This document shows positions 8,691 through 17,800 of a stretch of 64,000 nt of DNA, one piece after another; position 1 is the first letter of the stretch; each line of letters starts with the position of its first letter. Made by a program: the position numbers and the translations under genes. The DNA lies in assembly GCA_035719105.1 (NCBI GenBank), contig DASTGN010000008.1, positions 496,001-560,000 on the forward strand, read 5' to 3'. The notes below the pieces were generated by a model. The model saw nothing but the letters and a program-made list of their open reading frames with translations. It did not search any database and was not told where the DNA came from. The DNA comes from UBA8389 sp035719105. Lineage in GTDB: Bacteria; Bacteroidota; Bacteroidia; Bacteroidales; UBA1402.

Positions 8691-11342
8691 TTATCGAACG
8701 ATAACTTTTCGAACTTCAGAGCCAGCCTTAATCAGATAGGCACCTGGAGCAACCGTCACATTGGACGCGTTGGAGACTTTTGCAATCATTCTACCAGTCA
8801 AGTTGTACAAAACACCATCGGCACCATAGACACTGATAACCCTACCGTTCACAAATACCGCCAACGATGTGCCGGATTCGGTTTTGCGAATGCCAGTAGC
8901 CAAGCTCATAACTTCATTCGGGATCAAGTCCACGGAATCGTAAGTACGGATCCAGTCGATGTAAAGTTTGTCATCAGCCGTCGTAAAACCGGTAGTACTA
9001 AAGAATGCAGAGGTGTACAACTGCTTGCCGACGACAGCACCACATTGAAGCATATCCCAGTAAACAACGTCACCTTTCACTCCGGCTATGTTGGCAGTCG
9101 TCAGGGTGAGTCCACTGCGGCCAACTCCAAGCAAGAAGTTCATCGTACCCAGCGCAATGTTGTTGTTGGTGGGTTTCAACTTCATGGCAATAAAGCGTGT
9201 ATAACCAGCATTCAGGTTCAAAGCGTGAGAAGAATCCCGGGGGCTCGGGTCACGTGCATAGAACGGATTTTGGATACCGAAGTCGTAACGCATAGCAGGG
9301 CTGGTTAAAAAATTATTGATTACACCGACTTGGGTACCATCCCAGCTATCATAGATGGGAGCTGCAGACAATGCCAAACAAGAGGCACTGCCATCAGTCA
9401 AAGCGACATCGGCTTTGTTCACGCGGGCCAATGCATTCCAACGGTTCATACGCCATCCGTCCACCATTTTGGTATCGTTGTATTCAACCATGAATTTTTC
9501 AACTGGATTGTTCTGTGCATCTAAGACAAAACCATGGGTACTAGGATCTTCGACAGCTGTAGAATTGAATTCCCAACCAGTAAACAGATTGGTCGTTTCA
9601 TCTACGGTAACCTTGGACTTGTATTCAGCTAAAGCATCGACGATATTGAAGAAGTAGGGCGAAACCGCATCGAAATTGGTTTTATTGACAGGCACTGAAC
9701 TTGTTTTTGCAAGAGCACCGTTCGAATCCATGAAATAGTAGCTTTCACCGCATTTGAAATCGAAACCGTTACCTAAGACATCGCGTTGACCAAAGGTGAA
9801 AATCGAACCTGCACCCTGTTTGCCGTTGACCAACAACAAAGTTCCATCAGAAGCTTGCATGACACCTGCTGTAGCCGTACCCAAGCGATAGGTCCGTTGT
9901 CCGCTGACGGTGTTGCCCGTCGGAGAAAAAGTCAAGGCAATGGCTGCTGTGTTGCTGCCGAATGTGAGTGGTTTACCTGTTAGTGTACCAATGGTCACAT
10001 CGCTGGCGCCGATTACAATCGATCCACTTCCCGTTTCGCTCTTTAAATAATTGTAATGCATACTGGGATTCATATCCACTGCTGTAAGGAAGGTATCCTT
10101 AGCTGCCTGGAGAGACAAACCCGCCTGTAAGAACTCTTCATTGGTTGCAGCTGGATTGTTATAAACGACATTGGATGCATCGAAGGCTGCCTTGTAGGCA
10201 ACATAAGCGTTGTCATCTGGAGCAAGTGGGTTGGAATTGCGCCAGCAATAGCCATCCAGGAGTAATTCAGCATAATACAAGCCATAGTTCAGCCCGTTTT
10301 TCTGGGCACTTTCCACACCGTCTCCCCAATTGTTTTCTGCATTGATTGTGGACCAAGCATCTTGAATTGATTTAAATGTTTTCATCCACTTGAAACTGTT
10401 GGAAGGAATCATATCTTGCGTGATGGGAAGCTTTACAGTATCAATCTTTTCTACGACCCCACCTGTAGCAAACGTCGTGTCGTAACGAGTATACAAGGTA
10501 TCACGACGCGCAAAGAAGTTTATGTAGAAATCGCTAATCTTTAGATCCATCCGATCTAGGATGCGTTTGGAAGAAGTAGCAAGTTTGCTGGTATCTGCTA
10601 TGGAATAATAATTCATCAAAACAATGTATTCAGCTTTTTCTTTACTAGCAGCCGGGAGACGCATGATTACCATGGACGTATCCGATGTGCTGATGGTACC
10701 TGTATTGCCTTGTCGACTAGCCCAAAGTACACCGTTGGCGGTAATTTTGTGTTCAGTCAGCGCATTAAGTCCACCCAATTTGACAGAGTCACGACCGAAG
10801 TTCAGATTGTTTGGGTTGTTGCAAATTTTGTAGGGATATCTCCATACATACGAATAACGTCCGTTGCTTGCTACTCCGAGCAAGCCGAAACCATTCACAT
10901 TTTTTTGCAGCACTCTGGCACCTGTATAAGGGTTGTACCACCAATGCTCTACCATCATGCTGATATCGTCGTTGGATTGACCGGTCGTCAGGTTGTTGTT
11001 CGGCATCGAGAATTTGAAAGCCACGACTGGATAGTTTTTGTTGATAGTCATGGTTCCGTCACCAAAATCCTGAATGCGCATGGTCGTACGCCATGGGAAA
11101 CCACCGTTGTAGGTCTTGCTGTTAGCACCCAATTGGATGTTGGTATAATCCGTACCAAAGGAAATTTTGGAGATCCACGCGGGAGTGAATGCGACACCAT
11201 TAGTGATGGCAATGTTATTGGCAGCTTGGAACTGGCTAGGTATCCAGTTGTAAAAGCCGTTCACACCATGTATGTCACGTGCAAAGCCGATGGTAGACAT
11301 CAGTAACACTGCAACAAGCATAAAAAGTCGATTTTTCTTCAT
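8691..11342 (-). CDS. Large T9SS-secreted surface protein, function unknown
   Basis: The product is 883 residues when begun at the ATG at 11342, which is followed at once by a good signal peptide (KKNRLFMLVAVLLMS..FA). The ORF can be extended 12 codons upstream, but those residues look wrong for an exported protein. Residues about 20-300 and 600-830 read as beta-rich regions. A short helical segment around 370-420 (AYKAAFDASNVVYNN, LQAAKDTF) resembles a FIVAR repeat, a sugar-binding or spacer motif of Gram-positive surface proteins. The last 70 residues look like a type IX sorting domain (LYNLTGRMI, VAPGAYLIKAG, VRKVIVR). I do not recognise a catalytic domain. Its position between the secreted lyase and the FAS1/SusCD genes suggests surface glycan binding. 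Confidence 0.75.
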   Translation of the reverse strand: MKKNRLFMLVAVLLMSTIGFARDIHGVNGFYNWIPSQFQAANNIAITNGVAFTPAWISKISFGTDYTNIQLGANSKTYNGGFPWRTTMRIQDFGDGTMTINKNYPVVAFKFSMPNNNLTTGQSNDDISMMVEHWWYNPYTGARVLQKNVNGFGLLGVASNGRYSYVWRYPYKICNNPNNLNFGRDSVKLGGLNALTEHKITANGVLWASRQGNTGTISTSDTSMVIMRLPAASKEKAEYIVLMNYYSIADTSKLATSSKRILDRMDLKISDFYINFFARRDTLYTRYDTTFATGGVVEKIDTVKLPITQDMIPSNSFKWMKTFKSIQDAWSTINAENNWGDGVESAQKNGLNYGLYYAELLLDGYCWRNSNPLAPDDNAYVAYKAAFDASNVVYNNPAATNEEFLQAGLSLQAAKDTFLTAVDMNPSMHYNYLKSETGSGSIVIGASDVTIGTLTGKPLTFGSNTAAIALTFSPTGNTVSGQRTYRLGTATAGVMQASDGTLLLVNGKQGAGSIFTFGQRDVLGNGFDFKCGESYYFMDSNGALAKTSSVPVNKTNFDAVSPYFFNIVDALAEYKSKVTVDETTNLFTGWEFNSTAVEDPSTHGFVLDAQNNPVEKFMVEYNDTKMVDGWRMNRWNALARVNKADVALTDGSASCLALSAAPIYDSWDGTQVGVINNFLTSPAMRYDFGIQNPFYARDPSPRDSSHALNLNAGYTRFIAMKLKPTNNNIALGTMNFLLGVGRSGLTLTTANIAGVKGDVVYWDMLQCGAVVGKQLYTSAFFSTTGFTTADDKLYIDWIRTYDSVDLIPNEVMSLATGIRKTESGTSLAVFVNGRVISVYGADGVLYNLTGRMIAKVSNASNVTVAPGAYLIKAGSEVRKVIVR

Positions 11343-11412
11343 AACTATTGATTTAGGTTGTAAAAGTCGTTGGTTCAAGTCATACTAATGCTTCTAACAC
11401 ATTATGTACGAA

Positions 11413-11420
11413 CAAGTATA
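11413..11420 (-). promoter_or_regulatory. Possible -7 box for the T9SS surface-protein gene
   Basis: On the minus strand TATACTTG matches the Bacteroidota consensus TAnnTTTG at seven of eight positions. TTG triplets lie 18 and 22 bases upstream. It would give a leader of about 65 bases before the ATG at 11342 and would let the surface-protein/FAS1/SusCD genes be read separately from the sigma factor and lyase. Confidence 0.35.
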
Positions 11421-11463
11421 TGAAAAATACCCATTACTCAAGCAAATTATTATTTTAAAATTT

Positions 11464-14169
11464 TCAATGCAAACTGATTTTCTTCCCATCCAGGAGATAA
11501 ACACCTTTAGGAAGGCTATGTAAGGTAGATTCTAAATCTCGATGTTCATAAAGTGTACCGACCTTGCGACCGTTCAAGTCGAAAAGAATGCCATGGTCCT
11601 GTGTACCAGCACTGTTCTTGATCGTTTTCAATGTAACAGGCGTTCCGGCCAGCTGGGGGTAAGCATTCAATATAGATGTCGGAGTATAGAAGTTGATGTC
11701 ATCAACAACAGCATTCCGGTGTATATTCGAACCGTATACCAAAAAGGATAAGTTTTTCAAGATGTACGAACTGTATCCACCAGTGTAGCAAGACTTTAGT
11801 AAAGGAATGATGCGACTGTTGGCTGAACTGTCCAACTTCCAGATCAAAAAACTTTCGTCCTTGGCTGAACCCAGGCCTAGGTGCGCCCAAGTTGGTACCT
11901 GACCACCAGTGCTGCTTTTAACCACGTCCGACTCACTATCGGGTAAACGGTAAGTCGCATTTTTAAACAAAGCATGTTCCAGATTGTGACCGTGCATAAC
12001 CAAATAAAGACCACTTGTATTCACTTGATAGGCGACTTGATCCATGTTCATTGCAAAAGTGGCGGTAGTCAAATTCGTATACGATGAAGACGTAAGCAGT
12101 TTGTCGCTTTGATCGGTCAGAAAACAGCCAGAACCACTTACGGGGCTGTAATCGCGAGAGTTCCACACGTATTCCGGTACGATGGAATCAACCGTCGTGG
12201 TGGCGATGCGCAAATCGGAAAGTTGGATCAAATCGTCGGCTCCATGGACCTTCAATCGTAGTACAAAGGCACCGGCAGGTAAGAGCAATTTACCCAACTT
12301 GACCGTTTCGAAGTCGGTGTTGGCTGTCAGAGTTTTGATCTGTTCCGTTCCATTATCAACGGACATTTCCAAAGACGCTCCTTCACCGTATACCTTGACT
12401 GTTGCCAAAATCTGATACCAGCCCTTGACGGCATTTGTAATCGTATATTGCATCCACTCCCCATCCTTGAGTGCAGTTAGTACGAAACCGCCATTGCCAG
12501 CCGCAATATCCATGCCGCCTTCCTTACGGTAGTTGGTTTCTGAACGTGTTCCTCGGTTGTGAAAGGTTCGCCCCTCCCCGCTCAATCGATGGCTGAAGAA
12601 ATCGTAGTCCACAGCTTGAATCGTGCAAGGGGTGGAAGGCAGGCCAGGAACAAACTGCCCGCTTGAAAAGTGCCCACCATCGCCGGCCATCCAGACCGTG
12701 CGGTAATCCAATAGGCTGCCCCAGCCCAAAAATTCGTAAGAATGGCCGGTATTCGTATATCCGTTTTCATATCCGAGCGAATCCATTAAAATGTCGTAAG
12801 CACGTTGCAACCAAAGCAGACTGTCACCGTCTACACCTTGCCTGACCTTGTACTGCATCAGCATCTGCGTCTGTAGTTGGGCTAATTCTCCACGAGACCA
12901 GTTAGAAACGTTGGTGGACGGATTTTCCGAATAAGGATTGACCTTGAGCGAACGCCATCGACCAGTGCGGTCGGATTGAACCATAAATTCACCGCTGGCT
13001 ACCGTGGGTTCCCAAACATCTTCGCCACTCCAATATAACTGATTGCAAACCTGATTATTATACCAGGAATAATTATACTTCCAGGTCCAATTGATACCTT
13101 TCAGCAAGCGATTGTCGTATTGTGTATAGATATCGTCACCCTGCGACCAAGCCATATGGGCAATGTTCTCAGCCATTACAATTCCAACGACCGCATGATT
13201 CTGGTCGCGGGAGGACTCCTGCATTTGCCCGTTTTCGAATATATAGTATTTCAATTCATCATTGTATCCGTAATCAACGATCGGCCCCGTCCCTGCGGCA
13301 GAAAGGGTGCTGTAAGTGTCGTACCACTGTGTACTGCTGGTCGCATTCCGGGCACCTTGGATCGGAGGCCCTGACGGATATGGTAAATCGTATGAATGGT
13401 GCGGTAGGCTCAGGAACTTGCGGTATGCGCGGTCGTAAATGGTGTCGTTATCCAGATAAATACCCATGGCCATGAGCCCACGCATGGCAAACAAGCCTTG
13501 ATTACCGTGTCGACCTGGATCTCCGTTGAAAATGGTCCAATAATAGGACACCCGGTTGAGCGTATCCAAATGTTGGCTATCCCAATAAGCATATGTGACG
13601 CCGGTTTCCGGGCAAATTTGCTTGTTCATGTCCAACTTGCTGCTGTAACGAGGATAAGTCAGCATGTTTCGGAACGCCTGTTGGTCGGCAGGCAGCCAAC
13701 CCGGGTAATCGCGCATTAGCTCGGCGGCTTCGATGAGTAAATAAATCTTCCCATTATCCAAGGGTGCAGTACCTAAAATGTTCACACTTCTGACCTTTTT
13801 GTATGAATTCAGGAATGAAATAGCCTTGTCGGCGTACGTGTTATCTCCTGTGATTTTCCAAATCAGCGCATACTGCACGGCACATCGACCATCAAAGCCT
13901 ATCGCACTGGTAGCACTGGATCCGATTGCGTAGCCATCCTTGTCCAACGAACCATTCCACGTACGGGCAGTTCGAGTGATGGAAGAATAAGTGTCAGACT
14001 TCAGTCTCTGGAAACTGGAATAAAACGGTTCTTGCTTGGCAATGACCATCGCTTTCATCCGATCAATATCGGCTTGAGTATAACCAATGCCAGGATGAAC
14101 GAATACACGTTGAGCTGCTACACGTAGGGCATACAGCATCAGTATTAGAAGAAGTAGTTTTCGCATCAT
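11464..14169 (-). CDS. Secreted alginate-lyase-family enzyme with CBM6-like and T9SS domains
   Basis: The 901-residue protein has a signal peptide (1-20) and begins with FVHPGIGYTQADIDRMK. An alpha-helical alginate-lyase-family domain (PF05426-like, about 25-400) carries the run QMQESSRDQNHA (R321-D322-Q323) and DNRLLKG. Residues about 530-660 look like a CBM6-type module (EGGMDIAAGNGGF, DGEWMQYTI). About 660-830 is unassigned, and the end (DLNGRKVG, LPKGVYLLDGKKI) resembles a T9SS sorting domain. It should cleave an acidic polysaccharide by beta-elimination at the cell surface. The family contains PL5 and PL38, so alginate, glucuronan or another uronate polymer are all possible. Its ATG shares the last A of the ECF sigma stop codon (TAATG), which indicates translational coupling. 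A related domain forms the C-terminal half of the gene at 35289-37832. Confidence 0.82.
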   Translation of the reverse strand: MMRKLLLLILMLYALRVAAQRVFVHPGIGYTQADIDRMKAMVIAKQEPFYSSFQRLKSDTYSSITRTARTWNGSLDKDGYAIGSSATSAIGFDGRCAVQYALIWKITGDNTYADKAISFLNSYKKVRSVNILGTAPLDNGKIYLLIEAAELMRDYPGWLPADQQAFRNMLTYPRYSSKLDMNKQICPETGVTYAYWDSQHLDTLNRVSYYWTIFNGDPGRHGNQGLFAMRGLMAMGIYLDNDTIYDRAYRKFLSLPHHSYDLPYPSGPPIQGARNATSSTQWYDTYSTLSAAGTGPIVDYGYNDELKYYIFENGQMQESSRDQNHAVVGIVMAENIAHMAWSQGDDIYTQYDNRLLKGINWTWKYNYSWYNNQVCNQLYWSGEDVWEPTVASGEFMVQSDRTGRWRSLKVNPYSENPSTNVSNWSRGELAQLQTQMLMQYKVRQGVDGDSLLWLQRAYDILMDSLGYENGYTNTGHSYEFLGWGSLLDYRTVWMAGDGGHFSSGQFVPGLPSTPCTIQAVDYDFFSHRLSGEGRTFHNRGTRSETNYRKEGGMDIAAGNGGFVLTALKDGEWMQYTITNAVKGWYQILATVKVYGEGASLEMSVDNGTEQIKTLTANTDFETVKLGKLLLPAGAFVLRLKVHGADDLIQLSDLRIATTTVDSIVPEYVWNSRDYSPVSGSGCFLTDQSDKLLTSSSYTNLTTATFAMNMDQVAYQVNTSGLYLVMHGHNLEHALFKNATYRLPDSESDVVKSSTGGQVPTWAHLGLGSAKDESFLIWKLDSSANSRIIPLLKSCYTGGYSSYILKNLSFLVYGSNIHRNAVVDDINFYTPTSILNAYPQLAGTPVTLKTIKNSAGTQDHGILFDLNGRKVGTLYEHRDLESTLHSLPKGVYLLDGKKISLH

Positions 14170-14684
14170 TAAATTACGGCTGCTATGTAACGACGAACAT
14201 CGGCTCTGCCTGTAAACAGGTGTTTTTCGACAGTTCGAGGACTGATATCCAAAATTTCGGCCATTTCCTTATAGGTATACTCTCCGTACATGGAGAGTTG
14301 GTAAACTTTGCCACGCTGTTCTGGCAAGGATTGAAGTGCCTGCTGCTCGATGCAGACCAATTCGTTGTAGGCAATTTCGTTTTCCGTTGTGTTGGAACAA
14401 CTGTCGGTTTCATTCATCAAATATTGTGCAATCTCCAATTTCTTGAAAAACCGGCGATTGTAATCGATTGAAAGGTTTCTCGCAATGGTGAAGATAAAAT
14501 ATTGAACAGTATCGGGTCGGAGCATTTGAGCATAGGTGACCAGTTTGATAAAGACGTCTTGGGTCAGGTCTTCGGCCTCGAAATCATTAACTAGTCTTTT
14601 CCTGAAATAACCGTGGACTACATCGCGGTACTTGACATAAGAATCGGCAATGAGTTGCTGGTTGTTGTTCAATGTGTTTTCCAT
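14169..14684 (-). CDS. ECF-type RNA polymerase sigma factor
   Basis: The 171-residue protein carries sigma region 2 (about residues 15-80: FEAEDLTQDVFIKLV, FIFTIARNLSIDYNRR) and region 4 (about 110-165: LQSLPEQRGKVYQLS, YTYKEMAEILDISPRTVEKH). I start it at the ATG at 14684; an upstream TTG at 14717 lies inside a -7 box and so would not be transcribed. Bacteroidota sigma factors of this type usually pair with a FecR anti-sigma factor, but none is seen here. The next gene, the secreted lyase, starts within its stop codon. It probably drives the lyase and perhaps the following surface genes. Signal and targets are unknown. Confidence 0.93.
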   Translation of the reverse strand: MENTLNNNQQLIADSYVKYRDVVHGYFRKRLVNDFEAEDLTQDVFIKLVTYAQMLRPDTVQYFIFTIARNLSIDYNRRFFKKLEIAQYLMNETDSCSNTTENEIAYNELVCIEQQALQSLPEQRGKVYQLSMYGEYTYKEMAEILDISPRTVEKHLFTGRADVRRYIAAVI

Positions 14685-14714
14685 AATCGTATCGTCTGTT
14701 GATTTGAGACGATA

Positions 14715-14722
14715 CAAAACTA
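14715..14722 (-). promoter_or_regulatory. Predicted -7 promoter box for the ECF sigma gene
   Basis: TAGTTTTG on the minus strand is an exact TAnnTTTG match. It would place the transcript start near 14708, about 24 bases before the ATG at 14684. No good TTTG -33 element is present at 19-20 bases, so the promoter may need an activator. Confidence 0.45.
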
Positions 14723-14845
14723 GGTGGCAACCGACGAAAATACGGTTTCAATTGTTTCAAACATGAACCTGATTTGTACCACAATAGAAATAAATACTGA
14801 AATGATACAAAATCGACCCAAATGCAACATTTTACACCCCAACCA

Positions 14846-17800
14846 TTAATTTTCAGCGCTCTGATTATCTGGATCTTTAAACATAGAGGGCGAAACACCA
14901 AATTCGTCTTTGAAATATTTTCGGAAATACTTTGGGTTGTTGAAACCGACGGAATAGGCCACCTCATTCACACTTAACTGGCTTTGATGGAGCAATTGTG
15001 CTGCACGTTTCAAGCGTAAGATGCGGATGAATTCCACCGGAGATTTGCCGGTAATGGCCAGCAACTTCCGATAAAGGTGCCCACGCGATATACCGACATC
15101 GTTGGCCAAATCGTCCACCGAATATTCAGCATTTTCCATGTGTTCCTCCACTAACCCAATGCAGCGATGCATCAATTTTTCGTCTAGGGACGTGATGGTG
15201 ATCTGGCTGGGTTCCACTTCGATGGTTTTTCGGAAATATTCCTGACGATTACGTTGGTTTTCGATGAGCGAATTGATGCGTACCAGTAAAATATCCAAGT
15301 TGAACGGCTTGGTCAGGTAGTAGTCCGCTCCCACCTCGTAACCCGTTAGTTTGACATCCTCTGCCGAACGCGCCGTCAGTAAAATGAACGGTATATGGGA
15401 GGTCCTCAGGTCTGATTTCAGCATCCGACAGAATTCCAAGCCATCTCGTCTTGGCATCATCAAATCGCTGACAATGAGGTCAGGTTGGTGTTCGACAGCA
15501 AAATCCATACCAGCGACACCGTCGGGTGCTTCATAAATAACATACAAACGGGAAAGCTGTTCCTTGAGAAATTGGCGAAACTCACTGTTATCCTCTACCA
15601 GCAGGATAGTTCGTCTATCTTGAGGCCCCTCCAATTCAACCATCGGTTTCGCTTCTGGTTGTTCCAGCACACTTTCGGTTGGCATATTTTCCACTTCCAA
15701 TAGATCGAGGGGGAAATAAAGAGTGAATGATGAGCCTTTACCAGGTTCGCTTTCGGCCACGACTTCTCCATGATGCAGGTCGACGTATTCACGAACCAAA
15801 TGCAGCCCAATGCCACTTCCCAAATACTGTTCGTTTTCGCGTTTGGATTGATAAAAACGCTCGAAAATGTGCGGCAAATCGGCACTCGAAATGCCTTCTC
15901 CCGAATCCTCGACGGTGATGAGCAACATTTCCTTGTTGGCAGGTCCAAAGGGTTCTTTCCTCATCTCCACCTTGACTTCTCCGGTGGACGGGGTAAATTT
16001 CAAAGCATTCGAAAGCAGGTTGTTGAGTATCTTTTGCATCTTTTCCTTGTCAAAACCCATATAAATGGACTTTTCCAGAGTCTCGAAGCTCAAATAGATG
16101 TTTTTGGTTTTGGCCAGTTCAGCGAATTCGGCACAAATCAACCGAGTGAAATCCACCATATCACCGTAGTTGAGCCGAAGTTCAACACCAGCCATTTCCA
16201 ACTTACGGAAATCGAGCAACTGGTTAACCAACGACAGCAAGTTTTGGGCATTGCGGTGAATGGAAGCGAGCTGTTGCTTCAGAGATTGTATATCCAGGGG
16301 TACGGACTCTCCCAAATGCTGAACCATGTTCTCCAACGGTGTGAGTATCAGCGTTAGCGGCGTACGGAATTCATGACTGATGTTAGTAAAGAAGCGAAAC
16401 TTCATTTGGTCCAATTCTTCCTTTTGACTAGCACGCTCCCGCTCACGATGTTCTTCCAACTTCTTTTGGTTCCGACGTCGGAAAAATTCCAGCAATTGGT
16501 AAAATAGGTAAATAGCCAGCAACAGGTAAAAAAAACGCGCCAGTGCCGAAGCCCAGAATGGAGGCCGTATGACGATGGCGACTGTTGCTTCTCGACCATC
16601 CCAGTCCTTGCCGTTGGTACTGGCTATCACCCGGAACGTGTAGGAGCCAGGCTTCAAATCCGTATAGGTGGCCCGCCCCTCGCGAGAGCGCAGTAATACC
16701 CAGTCTTGGTCCAGACCTTCCAGTCGGTAACGGTAAACCGTATGTCCGGGTTCCAGATAATTGAGTGCCGAAAACTCCAAAGACAGGAAGTTTTCGTCAT
16801 AGTGCAACTTGATGCGCTGGACTTTTCCGATGGCATTTTTCAAAATGATTCGTCCATTGTACTCCCTATTCTGCACCACTGGTTTTCCGAAAAGATTGAG
16901 GCCAGTGATGACCGGATTGAGTATTTTTTTGCCAGAATAGGCTTCCAGGGGTTTGAAATAATTGAACCCGTTGCTGCCTCCAAAGTACATGGTCCCATCC
17001 TTGGCTTTGAGATGGGCATGGAAATTGAAGGGCAAGCCCTGCAGACCATCGTATTCGGAATAATTCGTGAACGAACAGGCAATCTTCCCCTCTTTGTTGT
17101 TGACTTCCAGCCGACTTAGTCCTTTGGATGTACCAAGCCAAAGGATACCTTTCTTGTCTTCTTCAATACTTTGAACGCAGTTGTTAGGCAAACCGTCCTC
17201 TGTATGAAAAACGGTGATTTTATGCTTTTGGTCGTACAAACACAATCCATCCTGGGTGCAAAACCAAAGAAGCCCCCTTGAATCCAGATAGGCGTTGTTG
17301 ATTTGGGCCAAGGAACGGGAAATTCGTAGTAGCTCGGGGTCGGAGAAATTCAATCGACCCGATTTCGATTCGAATTTGAACAGACCCTTGGTCGACAGGA
17401 ACAGAATATCACCACCAGGCAATTCACACATGCTGGCCACATGTCGGTGGTTCTGCATTTCGGGATACCGGTCGATTAGCCGATCGAACCGACCAGTAGT
17501 TGGATCGAAAATCCCCACACCGTAATTGAGTGGAGCCACCCAGAATCGGTTCCGCGAATCGATATAAATGGATCGAATCTGATTCTCGGGAATGGAGTTC
17601 GGTTTGCTGGGTTCGTTTCGAAAAATAGAAATTTTTCCACGATCGTCACAGATAAGTCCGAAATAAAATGATGCCATCCAAATTCGCCCCCTGGAGTCAC
17701 AAAGCATTTTGATCCATACGTTGTTTAATCCGACTTTGTCTAAACGAGCGGCTTCCAATTGGGAAGAATTTCCAGTCTTAGGGTCGAAAAGATAGACTCC

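Noticed and set aside
14685..14717. TTG start giving an 11-codon longer sigma factor
   Set aside because: The TTG lies within the exact -7 box TAGTTTTG, so it would be upstream of the transcript start; the ATG at 14684 fits the family.
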